Source of the DNA: Lachnospiraceae bacterium
Lineage (GTDB): Bacteria; Bacillota; Clostridia; Lachnospirales; Lachnospiraceae
DNA length: 64,000 nt
Reading direction: 5' to 3'
Assembly: GCA_014804785.1 (NCBI GenBank)
Contig: JAAUZD010000043.1
Location: 62,001 to 126,000 of the forward strand
Under the pieces are notes generated by a model that did not search any database, was not told where the DNA came from, and was given only the letters and a program-made list of their open reading frames with translations. Numbering within the stretch: position 1 is the stretch's first letter; every line of letters starts with the position of its first letter. The position numbers and the translations under genes were made by a program. Positions 43,895 through 53,720 of this stretch are shown piece after piece.

Positions 43895-46800
43895 ATGAAA
43901 AACGTAAAGAAAAGAAAAATTGCAGGTATTAGTGTGGGAAGTTTCCTAATTGTTTTTGCCTTGATTTGGTTATGCCAGGCAGTTACCAAAAATGTGGCAG
44001 TTATGAATACACAGGATGGAGAAAAAGACTCCTTTGTCATTTATAATTTGAAGGTGTGTCATGTGCAGAATCCTATAGGGATTGACGAAGAGACGCCTGT
44101 GTTCAGCTGGTGTATGGAAAGTGAGAAAAGAGGGGCGGCGCAGAGCGCGTATCGTATTTTGGTGGCAGATGGCAGGGAGAACCTTGATGGTGGGCAGTTC
44201 CTTTGGGACAGCGGTAAAATTATTGACTCGGTGTCGGCAGGGATTTTGTATGAGGGGGAAAGACTTGAGCCCAGGAAGAGGTATTTTTGGCGGGTGGAGG
44301 TCTGGAACGAAGATAATCAATCGTATGTGTCAGGAGAAGAGGCATGGTTTGAAACCGGGCTTATGGGCGAAGGAATGCCGGGGGCAAAATGGATTTCTGC
44401 AGAGCAGGAGAAAATAGATGAGGCAGTGGACGAGGAGGCGTTGGCCTACGCTATTAATTATCAGATGGAGGTAGACGGCACAACGGCGGGCTTTGTTTTT
44501 GGGGCTGGGCAGGGGCGCTATGGAGATTTGTATTTATGTGAGATTAAGAACCAGCAGGAGGAGGTCTGCTTTCGCCTGAAGCATATGGATGGAGGGACAT
44601 TTCTTTCGGAGGAGGAAGTGGATATTTCCCATTGCATTCCGGCGGGGGAGATACTTTTTGATGTGAGAATCATGGTAGAGAAGGAAAAGGCGGAGGTAAT
44701 CATCAATGGAACACAGGCAGGAGAATTCGTAATCGAGCCTACCCCGGTAGAGAGCATCGGCTATTACAAGAGCAGAGGTGTGTCCTATGCATGGATTGAT
44801 GATATCAGTGTCTGTGCTGGGACAGGCGAGATGATTTATGAAGAAGACTTTGAAGATGAAGATACAATTTTTGCACCTTATCATGTAGCAGTAGAGAGTG
44901 GAAGACTGAAGGTTGGGAGCGGTCTTATGCTCACCGGGGGATTTGAAGAACCGGCGCCTTTATTTAGGAGAGAGTTTATTTTGCAGGATAAAGAAGTGGA
45001 CAGTGCCAGAGTATATATGACGGCGCTGGGAAGTTTTGCACTGTCGATAAACGGAGAGAGGGTTTCGGAGGATTATTTCAGCCCTGGCAAGCTTGCTTAT
45101 AACAGGCAGCTTTCTTATGTGACTTATGATGTGACAGAATTGCTGAGGAAGGGAGAAAATAATGCCATGGGAATCATCCTGCTGCATGGCTGGTATGACA
45201 GGGCAGTGGGATATCCGGAGATATGGAATCCCTGGGGAGATAAAAATGCGCTTTTGGGTAAGCTGGTGATAGAATACGAAGACGGCAGTGTGGAGGAAGT
45301 CGTGACAGATGAAGAGTTTTTATATTGTCTGGACGGTCCTGTAAGGACGGACGATCTGTACCAGGGGGAATTTTATGATGCCAACTGTGAAAAGGAGGGA
45401 TTTGACACGGCGGGATTTTCGGAAGAGGGATGGCAGCAGGCAGAAGAAAATGCAGTGAGGGAGGAATACTTATCCATTCCCCTTGTAGGTAAGAAGAATG
45501 AATCGATTGCCTGCGTGGAGGTCCTTACGCCGGTCAGCGTTTCTGAGCCGGAAGAAAATATCCTTGTGTATGATTTTGGACAGAACTTTGCGGGAACATG
45601 CAGAATCAAAGTGAAGGGAGACGCGGGCAAAGTCATTACCCTTAGGTATGGAGAGGCAGTTAATGAAGAAGAACTGAAAAATAAGGACGATGAGGTTGGA
45701 ACTATCTGGACGGAGAACCTGTTTACTGCGGAAGCAACTGATTATTATGTTTTGAAGGGAGATGATAAGGGGGAGATTTTTGAACCCGAGTTCGTCTTTC
45801 ATGGATTTCGGTATTTGCAGGTCAGTGGCATTGGTGAAGGCATTTCGATAGAAGATGTGGAGGGACTTGTCTTATCCTCCGATCTGGAACAGACGGGAAG
45901 TTTCAGCTGCTCTAATAAAATGCTGAACAGGTATTATCAAAATACCATTTGGAGTCAGAGAAGCAATTTCATGGATAACCCTATGGACTGCCCACAGCGG
46001 GATGAGCGCCATGGATGGGCTGGGGACGCACAGATCTTTTCCCTTACTGCGTCCTATCATATGGACACTTACAATTTCTACGAAAAATATCTGCGGGAAT
46101 TAAGGCTGCTCCAATCAGAGGGCGGTTCGTTTACAGATATGGCGCCCAGAAATTTCGGCACAGATTGGGATGGCACTGGTGGTGCATCAGCGAATAACTG
46201 TTGGGGAGATGCCGCAGTGGTCATTACCTGGAATCTTTATACCCAGTATGGCGATAAAATTATCCTGAGAGAAAATTATGAAGCGCTTTGCAGCTGGGTA
46301 GATATGCTGGCTGCTACCAGCGAGGACTATATCAGGGACTGGGGAGGTTATGGAGATCATCTGTCGCTGGAGGATACGCCCTCTGATTTGTCGGATACGG
46401 CATGGTGTGCGCACGCAGCAGATTTGCTTTCCCGCATGGCAAAAGTGCTGGGAGAGGAAGAAGATGCAGTGTATTATGAGCAGATATATGAAGAATTTAG
46501 AAAGGCATGGCAGGGGCGGTATATCCTTTCTGATGGGACGACTACATGCGATACACAGACTTCTTATGTGTTGGGACTTGCATTTTCACTGTTTCCCGAG
46601 GAACTGGAAGGGGCAGCCGCAGAGCGTCTGCATCTGCTTGCACAATACAGTGACTATCACATCAAAACAGGTTATTCGGGGATTGGCTATTTACTGCCGG
46701 TTCTTTCGCATAACGGTATGAAGGAGACCGCCTATGAAATGCTGCAGAATGAAGAAGGTCCCTCTTTGCTTTATGCGGTGGCGCAGGGAGCAACTACGAC

Positions 46801-47242
46801 ATGGGAATCTTTTTTTGCATATCAGGAGGAAGAGGGAGGCTATCGGCTTGACGGCTCGTTAAATCATTATGCTTATGGAACACCGGCAGGATGGCTTTAC
46901 ACGGATGTGCTTGGAATACAAAGCGATGAAGCAGACCCCGGATTTAAGCATATACTTCTTGAGCCGCTGACCGGTGGAGGATTAAGTTTTGCAGAAGGAA
47001 GTTATACTAGTACTTATGGAAAAATTAGTGTAGAATGGAAAGAAACAGAAACCGGATATGAATACCGGTTTGAAATTCCTGCTAATACGACGGCAACTTT
47101 GAGCTTGCCCAGCAGTGAAAATATGTATTTTGTAGATGAAAAGCCGGCAGAAGATGCGGACGGCGTGGTATTTCTTGAAAGAGATGAAGAAAAGGTCAAG
47201 TATGAATTGGTATCAGGAACCTATTGCTTTGTCTCAAAGTAA
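43895..47242 (+). CDS. Alpha-L-rhamnosidase (GH78), N-terminally anchored
   Basis: 1115 residues. A signal anchor (about 12-30) is followed by the Fn3-like N-domain (PIGIDEETPVFSW), a lectin-like insert, the Bac_rhamnosid_N domain (about 345-430, ARVYMTALGSFALSINGERV), the next beta-domain (VYDFGQNFAGT) and the (alpha/alpha)6 barrel. DCPQRDERHGWAGDAQIF at about 697-714 is the GH78 catalytic-acid signature; TTTWESFF and NHYAYGTPAGWLYTDVLGI near the C-terminus complete the site. It cleaves terminal alpha-rhamnose. Finding it anchored inside a rhamnose-making locus suggests trimming or turnover of the cell's own polymer, or scavenging. The CotH gene follows after 25 bases. Confidence 0.92.
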   Translation: MKNVKKRKIAGISVGSFLIVFALIWLCQAVTKNVAVMNTQDGEKDSFVIYNLKVCHVQNPIGIDEETPVFSWCMESEKRGAAQSAYRILVADGRENLDGGQFLWDSGKIIDSVSAGILYEGERLEPRKRYFWRVEVWNEDNQSYVSGEEAWFETGLMGEGMPGAKWISAEQEKIDEAVDEEALAYAINYQMEVDGTTAGFVFGAGQGRYGDLYLCEIKNQQEEVCFRLKHMDGGTFLSEEEVDISHCIPAGEILFDVRIMVEKEKAEVIINGTQAGEFVIEPTPVESIGYYKSRGVSYAWIDDISVCAGTGEMIYEEDFEDEDTIFAPYHVAVESGRLKVGSGLMLTGGFEEPAPLFRREFILQDKEVDSARVYMTALGSFALSINGERVSEDYFSPGKLAYNRQLSYVTYDVTELLRKGENNAMGIILLHGWYDRAVGYPEIWNPWGDKNALLGKLVIEYEDGSVEEVVTDEEFLYCLDGPVRTDDLYQGEFYDANCEKEGFDTAGFSEEGWQQAEENAVREEYLSIPLVGKKNESIACVEVLTPVSVSEPEENILVYDFGQNFAGTCRIKVKGDAGKVITLRYGEAVNEEELKNKDDEVGTIWTENLFTAEATDYYVLKGDDKGEIFEPEFVFHGFRYLQVSGIGEGISIEDVEGLVLSSDLEQTGSFSCSNKMLNRYYQNTIWSQRSNFMDNPMDCPQRDERHGWAGDAQIFSLTASYHMDTYNFYEKYLRELRLLQSEGGSFTDMAPRNFGTDWDGTGGASANNCWGDAAVVITWNLYTQYGDKIILRENYEALCSWVDMLAATSEDYIRDWGGYGDHLSLEDTPSDLSDTAWCAHAADLLSRMAKVLGEEEDAVYYEQIYEEFRKAWQGRYILSDGTTTCDTQTSYVLGLAFSLFPEELEGAAAERLHLLAQYSDYHIKTGYSGIGYLLPVLSHNGMKETAYEMLQNEEGPSLLYAVAQGATTTWESFFAYQEEEGGYRLDGSLNHYAYGTPAGWLYTDVLGIQSDEADPGFKHILLEPLTGGGLSFAEGSYTSTYGKISVEWKETETGYEYRFEIPANTTATLSLPSSENMYFVDEKPAEDADGVVFLERDEEKVKYELVSGTYCFVSK

Positions 47243-47267
47243 AAGACCTTTGAAAGGCTGACATTAC

Positions 47268-48815
47268 ATGAAAAAAGTGTGGATGATTGCAATATCTGTA
47301 ATCTTTTTGTGCATTTACTTATTGAGTGATAAAATAGCAGATAAGTTCAGCAGTGAGGTGATGAGTGCAGAAGTGCTTTCCATGGAAGAAATCGATCTTC
47401 TGTGTGAGGGGAAAGAGGATGCATTCATGGAACCGGAGATTACCTTAAATGGTGGGAAGATTGCCTATGACAGTGAGCAGAATTTATTGCTGGTACCGCA
47501 GAACTTGGGAGAAGAGCGCTTTGACGGCATTTTGCAGGTGCCGGACGGAAAGCTGTACTTTCTCAAAGACGAAGCGCTGGATGACAGAGAGAGTACCTTA
47601 AGGGATAGCAGGATGCTTCATCTGTTCTGGATCAGGGACACACAGTGCTGGATGTACAATGTATATTTTACCGGAATGCCTGTTGTATCCATTACAACCG
47701 GGCAGGAGGCAGATGCGGATGGAATTTCAAGGGGAGAAATGTGGGTATATGACCAATATCACAGCGCGGCTCAGTATCAAAGTGCAGAGTGCTCCTGGCA
47801 TTTAAGGGGTGCAACGACTTTAAACTATGAGAAATCCAGTTACCGTCTGACACTTACCGACAGAAAATTGTCCTTTTTGGGGATGCGTAAGGATGATGAC
47901 TGGATCCTCCATGGGCTTTATGATGATGACGGATTGATTCATAATAAATTGTCCTATGCCGTGTGGCAGGAAATTGCCGCCAGTAATCATGTGGATTATG
48001 ATGAGGGAATCCACATGGAATACGTGGAGCTGTTTATGGATGACAGTTATCTTGGGGTGTATGGACTGTCGGAGAGAATAGATAAAAAAGCGTTGCAATT
48101 AGGGAATGGAGATATTCTGTATAAGTGCCGTGACCAGGAGAATCCGGGCGGGGATGATTTTTACAGTGAACTTACGGAGGATATGAATCCTACTTTTGTT
48201 TTAAAATACCCCAAGGAATTTGATATGGAGGACTGGGAGCCTTTAAAACAGTGGACATCCATGTACTGTTTCGGAGAGATTGAGGATTATGAAACGGCAA
48301 AGGCAATCCTGAATATGGAAAATGCAGTTGACTACAATTTGTTTAATCTGCTGACATGTGGTATGGATAATATCATGAAAAATATATATTTCCAGGCTGA
48401 TTATCAGGGAAACGACAGCTTCCAGTTCATTAAAATCCCGTGGGATCTCAACATGACATGGGGAAATTCATGGATTGACGATTATGATTGTAATTTCAAC
48501 CGGTATCAGGAAAAGAATCTTGACAGCATAGGGGGCTGGACGCCGGATATGGAGGAATTGTATAAGTTGAATCCGGAAGAAATCGGTACACTTTTGGCGG
48601 ACAGGTGGCAGGAACTGCGAGAGAATATTATTACGAAAGAAAAATTGTGTGCAAAGGTGGATGCAGAGCTTGCATATCTCTATGCTTCTGGGGCGTATGT
48701 AAGGAACCAGCAGAAGTGGCCGCCTAAGGGGGATTATTGGCAGAATGATTATATTTATGAATATATCGACAAGAGGATTGATTTCCTGGATGAGTATATT
48801 GGACAGATGAGGTAA
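47268..48815 (+). CDS. CotH-family kinase-like protein, membrane-anchored (second copy)
   Basis: 515 residues, about 110 shorter than the copy at 37601, mostly at the C-terminal end. A signal anchor (about 3-20) precedes the CotH core: HLRGATTLNYEKSSYRLTL, LYDDDGLIHNKLSYAVW, VELFMDDSYLGVYGLSERID and KIPWDLNMTWGN. The last motif has Asn where the first copy has Asp (WDFDG), a variation also seen in the wider family as I recall it. It is probably extracytoplasmic. It shares an operon with the rhamnosidase upstream and the VTC and DUF4956 genes downstream. Confidence 0.88.
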   Translation: MKKVWMIAISVIFLCIYLLSDKIADKFSSEVMSAEVLSMEEIDLLCEGKEDAFMEPEITLNGGKIAYDSEQNLLLVPQNLGEERFDGILQVPDGKLYFLKDEALDDRESTLRDSRMLHLFWIRDTQCWMYNVYFTGMPVVSITTGQEADADGISRGEMWVYDQYHSAAQYQSAECSWHLRGATTLNYEKSSYRLTLTDRKLSFLGMRKDDDWILHGLYDDDGLIHNKLSYAVWQEIAASNHVDYDEGIHMEYVELFMDDSYLGVYGLSERIDKKALQLGNGDILYKCRDQENPGGDDFYSELTEDMNPTFVLKYPKEFDMEDWEPLKQWTSMYCFGEIEDYETAKAILNMENAVDYNLFNLLTCGMDNIMKNIYFQADYQGNDSFQFIKIPWDLNMTWGNSWIDDYDCNFNRYQEKNLDSIGGWTPDMEELYKLNPEEIGTLLADRWQELRENIITKEKLCAKVDAELAYLYASGAYVRNQQKWPPKGDYWQNDYIYEYIDKRIDFLDEYIGQMR

Positions 48816-48820
48816 GGTGC

Positions 48821-49501
48821 ATGGATTACAGGCATGAACTGAAGTTTTTGGTTTCGGATGCAGAACTGGAATTGATACGGTATCGGTTAAAGCTGTTGAT
48901 GCGGCAGGATATTCATCAGAAGGAAGGCGGATATGCAGTAAGAAGTCTGTACTTTGATGATTTTTATGACTCCTGTATGCAGGAAAACGAGAATGGAATC
49001 GACAACAGGAGAAAGTACCGGATTAGGATTTATGACGGTGATGATACCGTTATTAAACTGGAAAAGAAAATAAAATGTCGGGGTATGACCAGAAAGATCA
49101 GCAGGGAGATTTCCCGGGAGGACTGCCAGACATACATGTCCGGCAGAGCGCCCTGTTTAAATCAGGGCAGTACGCAGCTGGAAAAGGAATTGTACGCGGA
49201 AATAAAAATGTGCGGTATGCACCCCGTAACGGTTGTGGAATATGAGAGGACGGCTTTTGTAGAGCCGAGGGGAAATGTCAGGATCACATTTGACAGAAAC
49301 ATCAGCTGCAGTGAGAATCTGGAACATTTTTTGGATCAGAAGATTTTGACAGTACCTCTTCTGCCGGAAGGGAATCATGTACTGGAAGTGAAATATGATG
49401 AGCTGCTTCCCGATTATATTGCACAAATACTAGAATTGGGGACGCTTCAAAGAACCGCTTTTTCTAAATACTATTATTCAAGAAATTACAAACATAATTA
49501 G
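48821..49501 (+). CDS. VTC-domain (polyphosphate polymerase-type) protein, second copy
   Basis: 226 residues, paralogue of 39488. MDYRHELKFLVSD, RSLYFDDFYDSC, RRKYRIRIYDGD, IKLEKKIKCRGMTRK, VRITFDRNI and VLEVKYDELLPDYI carry the same tunnel residues, including the E-x-K near each end. Five bases separate it from the CotH stop. With CotH and DUF4956 it repeats the order of the first module exactly. Product and substrate are not established for bacterial copies in this context. Confidence 0.9.
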   Translation: MDYRHELKFLVSDAELELIRYRLKLLMRQDIHQKEGGYAVRSLYFDDFYDSCMQENENGIDNRRKYRIRIYDGDDTVIKLEKKIKCRGMTRKISREISREDCQTYMSGRAPCLNQGSTQLEKELYAEIKMCGMHPVTVVEYERTAFVEPRGNVRITFDRNISCSENLEHFLDQKILTVPLLPEGNHVLEVKYDELLPDYIAQILELGTLQRTAFSKYYYSRNYKHN

Positions 49502-49520
49502 GAATCCGGAGGATATCAAA

Positions 49521-50195
49521 ATGAACTTTAGCGATGTGATTAAAAAATCAGTTTTGGAGGGTTTTTCTTACGCAGATCTTTCAACTACCAAAATCATTAC
49601 GACTTTACTGATTACGTTTCTGATTGCAGTGTATATCTTTTTTGTATATAAAATGATAACAAAGAGCGCTTTTTACTTTAAGAGCTTTAATGTTTCCATG
49701 GCGATCATTTCTGTGGTGACGGCGGGTATTATTCTTGCCATGCAGTCAAGTATCGTTATTTCCTTAGGTATGGTGGGTGCACTTTCTATCGTGAGATTTC
49801 GTACTGCAATTAAAGACCCCATGGATCTTTTGTTTTTGTTCTGGTCTATTGGGACAGGCATCATCTGCGGGGCAGGCTTATACAAGATTGCGATTATTTT
49901 GGCAGTCCTTGTGACGGTAGGGCTCCTTATTTTGGATATGCTGCCAGTCAGATTAAGTCCGTATCTTTTGATCATCAATGCTGATACGAAAGAAGTGGAA
50001 GAGGAGATTATGGATGCTGTGAAGAAACTGGCAGGCGCATACAAGTTGAAATCAAAGAATATCACGAAAGACGGAATGGATCTGATTCTGGAAGTAAGAG
50101 CGGGAAAAGAAAAAGAACTTGTAGACAAGCTTTCAGAAATGAAAGGAATCACGGCGGTATCCCTGCTTGCCCATGACAGTGAGGTTAAGGGATAA
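49521..50195 (+). CDS. DUF4956 membrane protein, second copy
   Basis: 224 residues, the same length as the copy at 40235. The core SSIVISLGMVGALSIVRFR and TAIKDPMDLLFLFWSIG is identical over long stretches, while the N-terminus and soluble tail differ more, so the duplication is old. Three or four membrane helices. CCGGAGGAT lies before the start. The following gene, a membrane glycosyltransferase-like protein, begins 35 bases later, so the second module runs into glycan genes rather than ending as the first does. Confidence 0.88.
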   Translation: MNFSDVIKKSVLEGFSYADLSTTKIITTLLITFLIAVYIFFVYKMITKSAFYFKSFNVSMAIISVVTAGIILAMQSSIVISLGMVGALSIVRFRTAIKDPMDLLFLFWSIGTGIICGAGLYKIAIILAVLVTVGLLILDMLPVRLSPYLLIINADTKEVEEEIMDAVKKLAGAYKLKSKNITKDGMDLILEVRAGKEKELVDKLSEMKGITAVSLLAHDSEVKG

Positions 50196-50230
50196 AAGTT
50201 TTAAGCGGTTGTAAAAACAGGAGGTCGTAA

Positions 50231-51793
50231 ATGACTGAAAAAGTAAAAAAAGGGATTTGCAGGAAGAATGACATTTTGGCAATAGTATATCTGATTGTAG
50301 CAGCATTTCTGCTTATGATGACAGCTACCCGGTCTTCTTTTCTCTATCCATGCAATAACTGGAATGATGCCAACAGCTATTTCTCTGTAGGAAAGGCGCT
50401 TTTCAATGGAAGAATGCCTTATCGGGATGTGTTCGATCAGAAGGGAATGTATCTTTATTTCTTTTACGGATTATGTTACCTGATTTCCCACACAACCTTT
50501 ATAGGAGTCTTTCTTTTTGAAGTGATTCTTGCTTCTTTTGATCTGCTGGGCATTTGCCGGATTTTGCGGCTTTATGTGAAGGAAGAAACGGCGCTTGTTT
50601 TAAGCCCGCTGGTTCTTGCGGTGATTGTAAGTTCTTTCAGCTTTTATTGGGGAGGAAGCGCGGAGGAAGTCTGTCTTCCCTTTTTAATCTGGGGCTTGTA
50701 CTTTTCATTGGACTATTTTCATAATAAATATCCAAAGGAGGCAATGAGCTGGAAGGTGATTTTGATAAACGGCATTCTGGCGGGAATGGTGGCAAACATC
50801 AAATTTACCGTTCTGGGATTTTTCTTTGCGTGGATGATGTGCATTGCCTTTTCCTTTTTGGCAAAAAAAGATTTCTTTGGAGCGGTAAAAGGATGTTTTG
50901 TTTTTCTGGGAGGAATGGCGGTTCCGTTTATACCATGGGTGATTTACTTTGCTTGGAATCATGGTCTGTATGAATGGTATTGGGGATATGTGTATATCAA
51001 CGTGTTTGTATACAGTGATTTAAACGAAGAAGGACCAGGGCTATTTGAGCGGATTTACACTCTGAGCAAACTGCTATACTGGGTCATCAGAAAAAATATG
51101 ATTTATTTCTGTTTCCTGATACCCGGTGTGATATGGAATGTGCTGGGCGGGGGTAAAAAATGGCTGGAGCGTTTTAACACGCTGGCGCTTTGTTTTTTCC
51201 TGTTTTTAGGAATCTATGTGGGGGGCTCGGAGCTGCCTTATTATGCATTTCCGCTGGCAGTGTTTACGGTCTTTGGATTTGCACTGCTGGGAAGAATTTT
51301 TGAGTGGGGTATTCTGCGTATCCTTGAAGGAAGAAACGAGCAAAGGCAAAGAACGGGAAAAGGAAAAATAGCGGTATATGCCGCGGAAATTGTCTCCATG
51401 GCGTTGGGAATCGGGATTGTCTTTGTATATTCCATGAATATTCCTTATATGTCTGAGAGGAAAGAGGACATCTTTTTATACAAATTTAAGGAGATCGTGG
51501 AGGAGGTGCAGGATCCAACTCTTCTCAACATTGGATGTCTGGATGCAGGGCTTTACACGGTGTGTGATATTGTTCCCAGCTGTAGGTGGTTTCAGACCCA
51601 GACCCTGGCGATTGATGATGTACTGAAGGAGCAGGAGCGATATATCAGGGAAGGACAGACGAGTTTTGTGATTGCAAGGGATGATTATCCGCAGGTGATT
51701 TTTGAAAAGTATGATTTGGTAGCAGAAGAACCCTGGTATCATGAGGGACAGGAGTTCACCTATTATCTGTTCAGACTGAAGGAAAATGAGTAG
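50231..51793 (+). CDS. Polytopic membrane protein, GT39-like glycosyltransferase
   Basis: 520 residues, about ten membrane helices and a soluble C-terminal part of about 120 residues. The first outer loop NWNDANSYFSVGKALFNGRM followed by PYRDVFDQKGMYLYFFYG is characteristic of GT39/PMT-like membrane transferases of Gram-positive bacteria that use polyprenyl-phosphate sugars. Ribosome site AGGAGG. It follows the second DUF4956 gene and precedes the two-part membrane protein in the same operon. Confidence 0.78.
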   Translation: MTEKVKKGICRKNDILAIVYLIVAAFLLMMTATRSSFLYPCNNWNDANSYFSVGKALFNGRMPYRDVFDQKGMYLYFFYGLCYLISHTTFIGVFLFEVILASFDLLGICRILRLYVKEETALVLSPLVLAVIVSSFSFYWGGSAEEVCLPFLIWGLYFSLDYFHNKYPKEAMSWKVILINGILAGMVANIKFTVLGFFFAWMMCIAFSFLAKKDFFGAVKGCFVFLGGMAVPFIPWVIYFAWNHGLYEWYWGYVYINVFVYSDLNEEGPGLFERIYTLSKLLYWVIRKNMIYFCFLIPGVIWNVLGGGKKWLERFNTLALCFFLFLGIYVGGSELPYYAFPLAVFTVFGFALLGRIFEWGILRILEGRNEQRQRTGKGKIAVYAAEIVSMALGIGIVFVYSMNIPYMSERKEDIFLYKFKEIVEEVQDPTLLNIGCLDAGLYTVCDIVPSCRWFQTQTLAIDDVLKEQERYIREGQTSFVIARDDYPQVIFEKYDLVAEEPWYHEGQEFTYYLFRLKENE

Positions 51794-51810
51794 GAGAAAA
51801 GAGGAAGCAG

Positions 51811-52896
51811 ATGATTGTATTAAAAGTTTTGAGTTTGGTCGTATGGCTTCTGGCAGTTCCTTTTTGTATAGGACTTTTGCCGATGCCTTTACTAAAAAAA
51901 TGTTTCCGGACACCGGGGGCGGTATTGGCGGCAGGATATATTCTCCTGTTCACGATCCTGGAACTGGTGGGGATACCGGTAGTGCTTCTGGCGGTCTATA
52001 ACGGATTTACTACCTTCGTGAAGGTGTTCACACCTGTGACAGCGCTGTGTGCGATTGCCGGGATCTTGCTCACATGGCGGAAAAGAAAAAAAGGATATGA
52101 ACTTAATTTCCATGGAATCACAGCGCTTAAGGAAAAATCCTGGGAAGAAAAAGTGATGCTGATTTTATTCCTGATTATAGTGGGATTTCAGCTCTATATG
52201 TCATTTACCAGAGCCTCTTTTGACGGGGATGATGCTTATTATGGGGCGCAGGCAGTAGCGGCACAGCAGCTTGACACTATGTATCGGGTAAATCCTTACA
52301 CGGGGCGGAGCGCGCCTTTTGATGTGCGCCATTGTCTGGCATTGTTCCCCATATGGGAAGCCTATATCGGAAGCATGAGCGGCATTCATGCTACGATCAT
52401 ATGCCATAGTGTGATACCCCTTGTCCTGATTCCGCTCACTTATATTTTATATTACCATCTTGGGAAAACGCTCTTGAAAGAAAAGAAGGAACTTCTGCCC
52501 ATGTTCATGGTACTCGTCAGCTTATGGCAGATGTTTGGAAATATTTCTATTTTTACTACGGAAACTTTTTTCCTGACAAGGACCTGGCAGGGGAAATCTT
52601 TTGCGGGAAATTTTGTGATACCGGCGGTGCTGTGGATTTTACTGTGCCTTGTGCAGGAGGATGATACCGGAAAGAAAGGATTCTGGATTTTGCTTTCCTG
52701 TCTGAATCTGGCAGGCGGGGCGAGCAGTTCCCTTGCCATTTTACTCAGCTGCCTGATGACGGCAGGGTTATCTGTGCTGTTTTCTGTCAGGGAGAGGAAG
52801 CTGGGCATACTGATAAAAGCAGCATTTAGCTGCGTGCCCGGAGGAATTTATATCTTGCTTTATGTGGCTTTGACACATGGGCTGCTGGCTTTCTGA
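51811..52896 (+). CDS. Polytopic membrane protein, DUF6077-like N-terminal part
   Basis: 361 residues with about nine membrane helices. RASFDGDDAYYGAQAV in an outer loop has an acidic cluster as in GT-C type transferases, followed by VNPYTGRSAPFDVRHCLA. It resembles the first two thirds of DUF6077-type proteins, but I hold that loosely. It stops 17 bases before the next gene, which continues with more membrane helices and a soluble tail; the two together would have the normal length of one such protein (about 630 residues). Confidence 0.65.
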   Translation: MIVLKVLSLVVWLLAVPFCIGLLPMPLLKKCFRTPGAVLAAGYILLFTILELVGIPVVLLAVYNGFTTFVKVFTPVTALCAIAGILLTWRKRKKGYELNFHGITALKEKSWEEKVMLILFLIIVGFQLYMSFTRASFDGDDAYYGAQAVAAQQLDTMYRVNPYTGRSAPFDVRHCLALFPIWEAYIGSMSGIHATIICHSVIPLVLIPLTYILYYHLGKTLLKEKKELLPMFMVLVSLWQMFGNISIFTTETFFLTRTWQGKSFAGNFVIPAVLWILLCLVQEDDTGKKGFWILLSCLNLAGGASSSLAILLSCLMTAGLSVLFSVRERKLGILIKAAFSCVPGGIYILLYVALTHGLLAF

Positions 52897-52913
52897 TTTG
52901 GAGGAGAAAATTT

Positions 52914-53720
52914 ATGTATGGAATATTTATGGAAAGTCTGGTCATCTTGAAATTATATACAGGACTGAAATTTCTGCTTCTGCTTACTGCAATTGCGTGG
53001 CTTTTTCTTTTCATTACAGAGAAAGACAGAAAAATTCGTATTCTTCTGGTGTATGCGCCGATCATAACGATTTTGCTGTTCCTTTTTCCGGTGAGCAGAA
53101 AGGTGTTTGTCGCCACAGGACTGGACGGGGAAACGTACTATCGTATCTTGTGGACGATTCCCATGGGAATTATTTTTGTCTATGCCGCATGCCGTCTTTT
53201 TGCTGCACATAGAAGGATTGGGCTGATTATTTCAGCAGCCCTTATTATGCTGTGTGGAAGCCTTGTATATAAGAGTCCCTATATTTCTAAAGCAGAAAAT
53301 CTATATCACATACCGGATACAGTAGTCAGAATCTGTGATCTGATTGAACCGGATCATGAGGGGGAAAGGGTATCGGCAGTGATGCCTGCCGATTTGATTC
53401 ATTTTGTAAGACAATATAGCGCTGCCATCAACATGCCTTATGGAAGGGAGATGCTGGTGGGACAGTGGGATTATTATAATGCAGTATACGAAGCAATGGA
53501 AAAGCCGGAAGTAGTCAATATGAGAGAACTGCTTGAGGCAACCAGAACGGAGAACTGCAGGTATATTGTTATGGCAGAAAATAAGCAGACGGATGTAGAT
53601 CCGGTATCCTGTGGTCTGTTGCTTCTGGACAAAATCGATGGCTATCGTGTTTATGAGGATCCAGTCACGGCGGAGGCGTTAGAGCAGCAGCGGCAGGAAC
53701 ACTATGGGGATGAGGAATAA
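52914..53720 (+). CDS. Membrane protein, likely second part of the DUF6077-like pair
   Basis: 268 residues, five or so helices to about 115, then a soluble domain of 150 residues outside the membrane. GGAGGAG lies 6 bases before ATG 52914, so it has a proper start; no single-base change obviously joins it to 52896. The topology, helices followed by a soluble end, is the missing C-terminal part of the preceding protein, so they may form one split enzyme. The stop overlaps the next start by 1 base (TAATG). Confidence 0.65.
   Translation: MYGIFMESLVILKLYTGLKFLLLLTAIAWLFLFITEKDRKIRILLVYAPIITILLFLFPVSRKVFVATGLDGETYYRILWTIPMGIIFVYAACRLFAAHRRIGLIISAALIMLCGSLVYKSPYISKAENLYHIPDTVVRICDLIEPDHEGERVSAVMPADLIHFVRQYSAAINMPYGREMLVGQWDYYNAVYEAMEKPEVVNMRELLEATRTENCRYIVMAENKQTDVDPVSCGLLLLDKIDGYRVYEDPVTAEALEQQRQEHYGDEE

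Noticed and set aside
52877-53212. Single-base frameshift joining the two halves of the membrane protein at 51811 and 52914
   Set aside because: No homopolymer or obvious edit at the junction, and a strong ribosome site precedes the second start.
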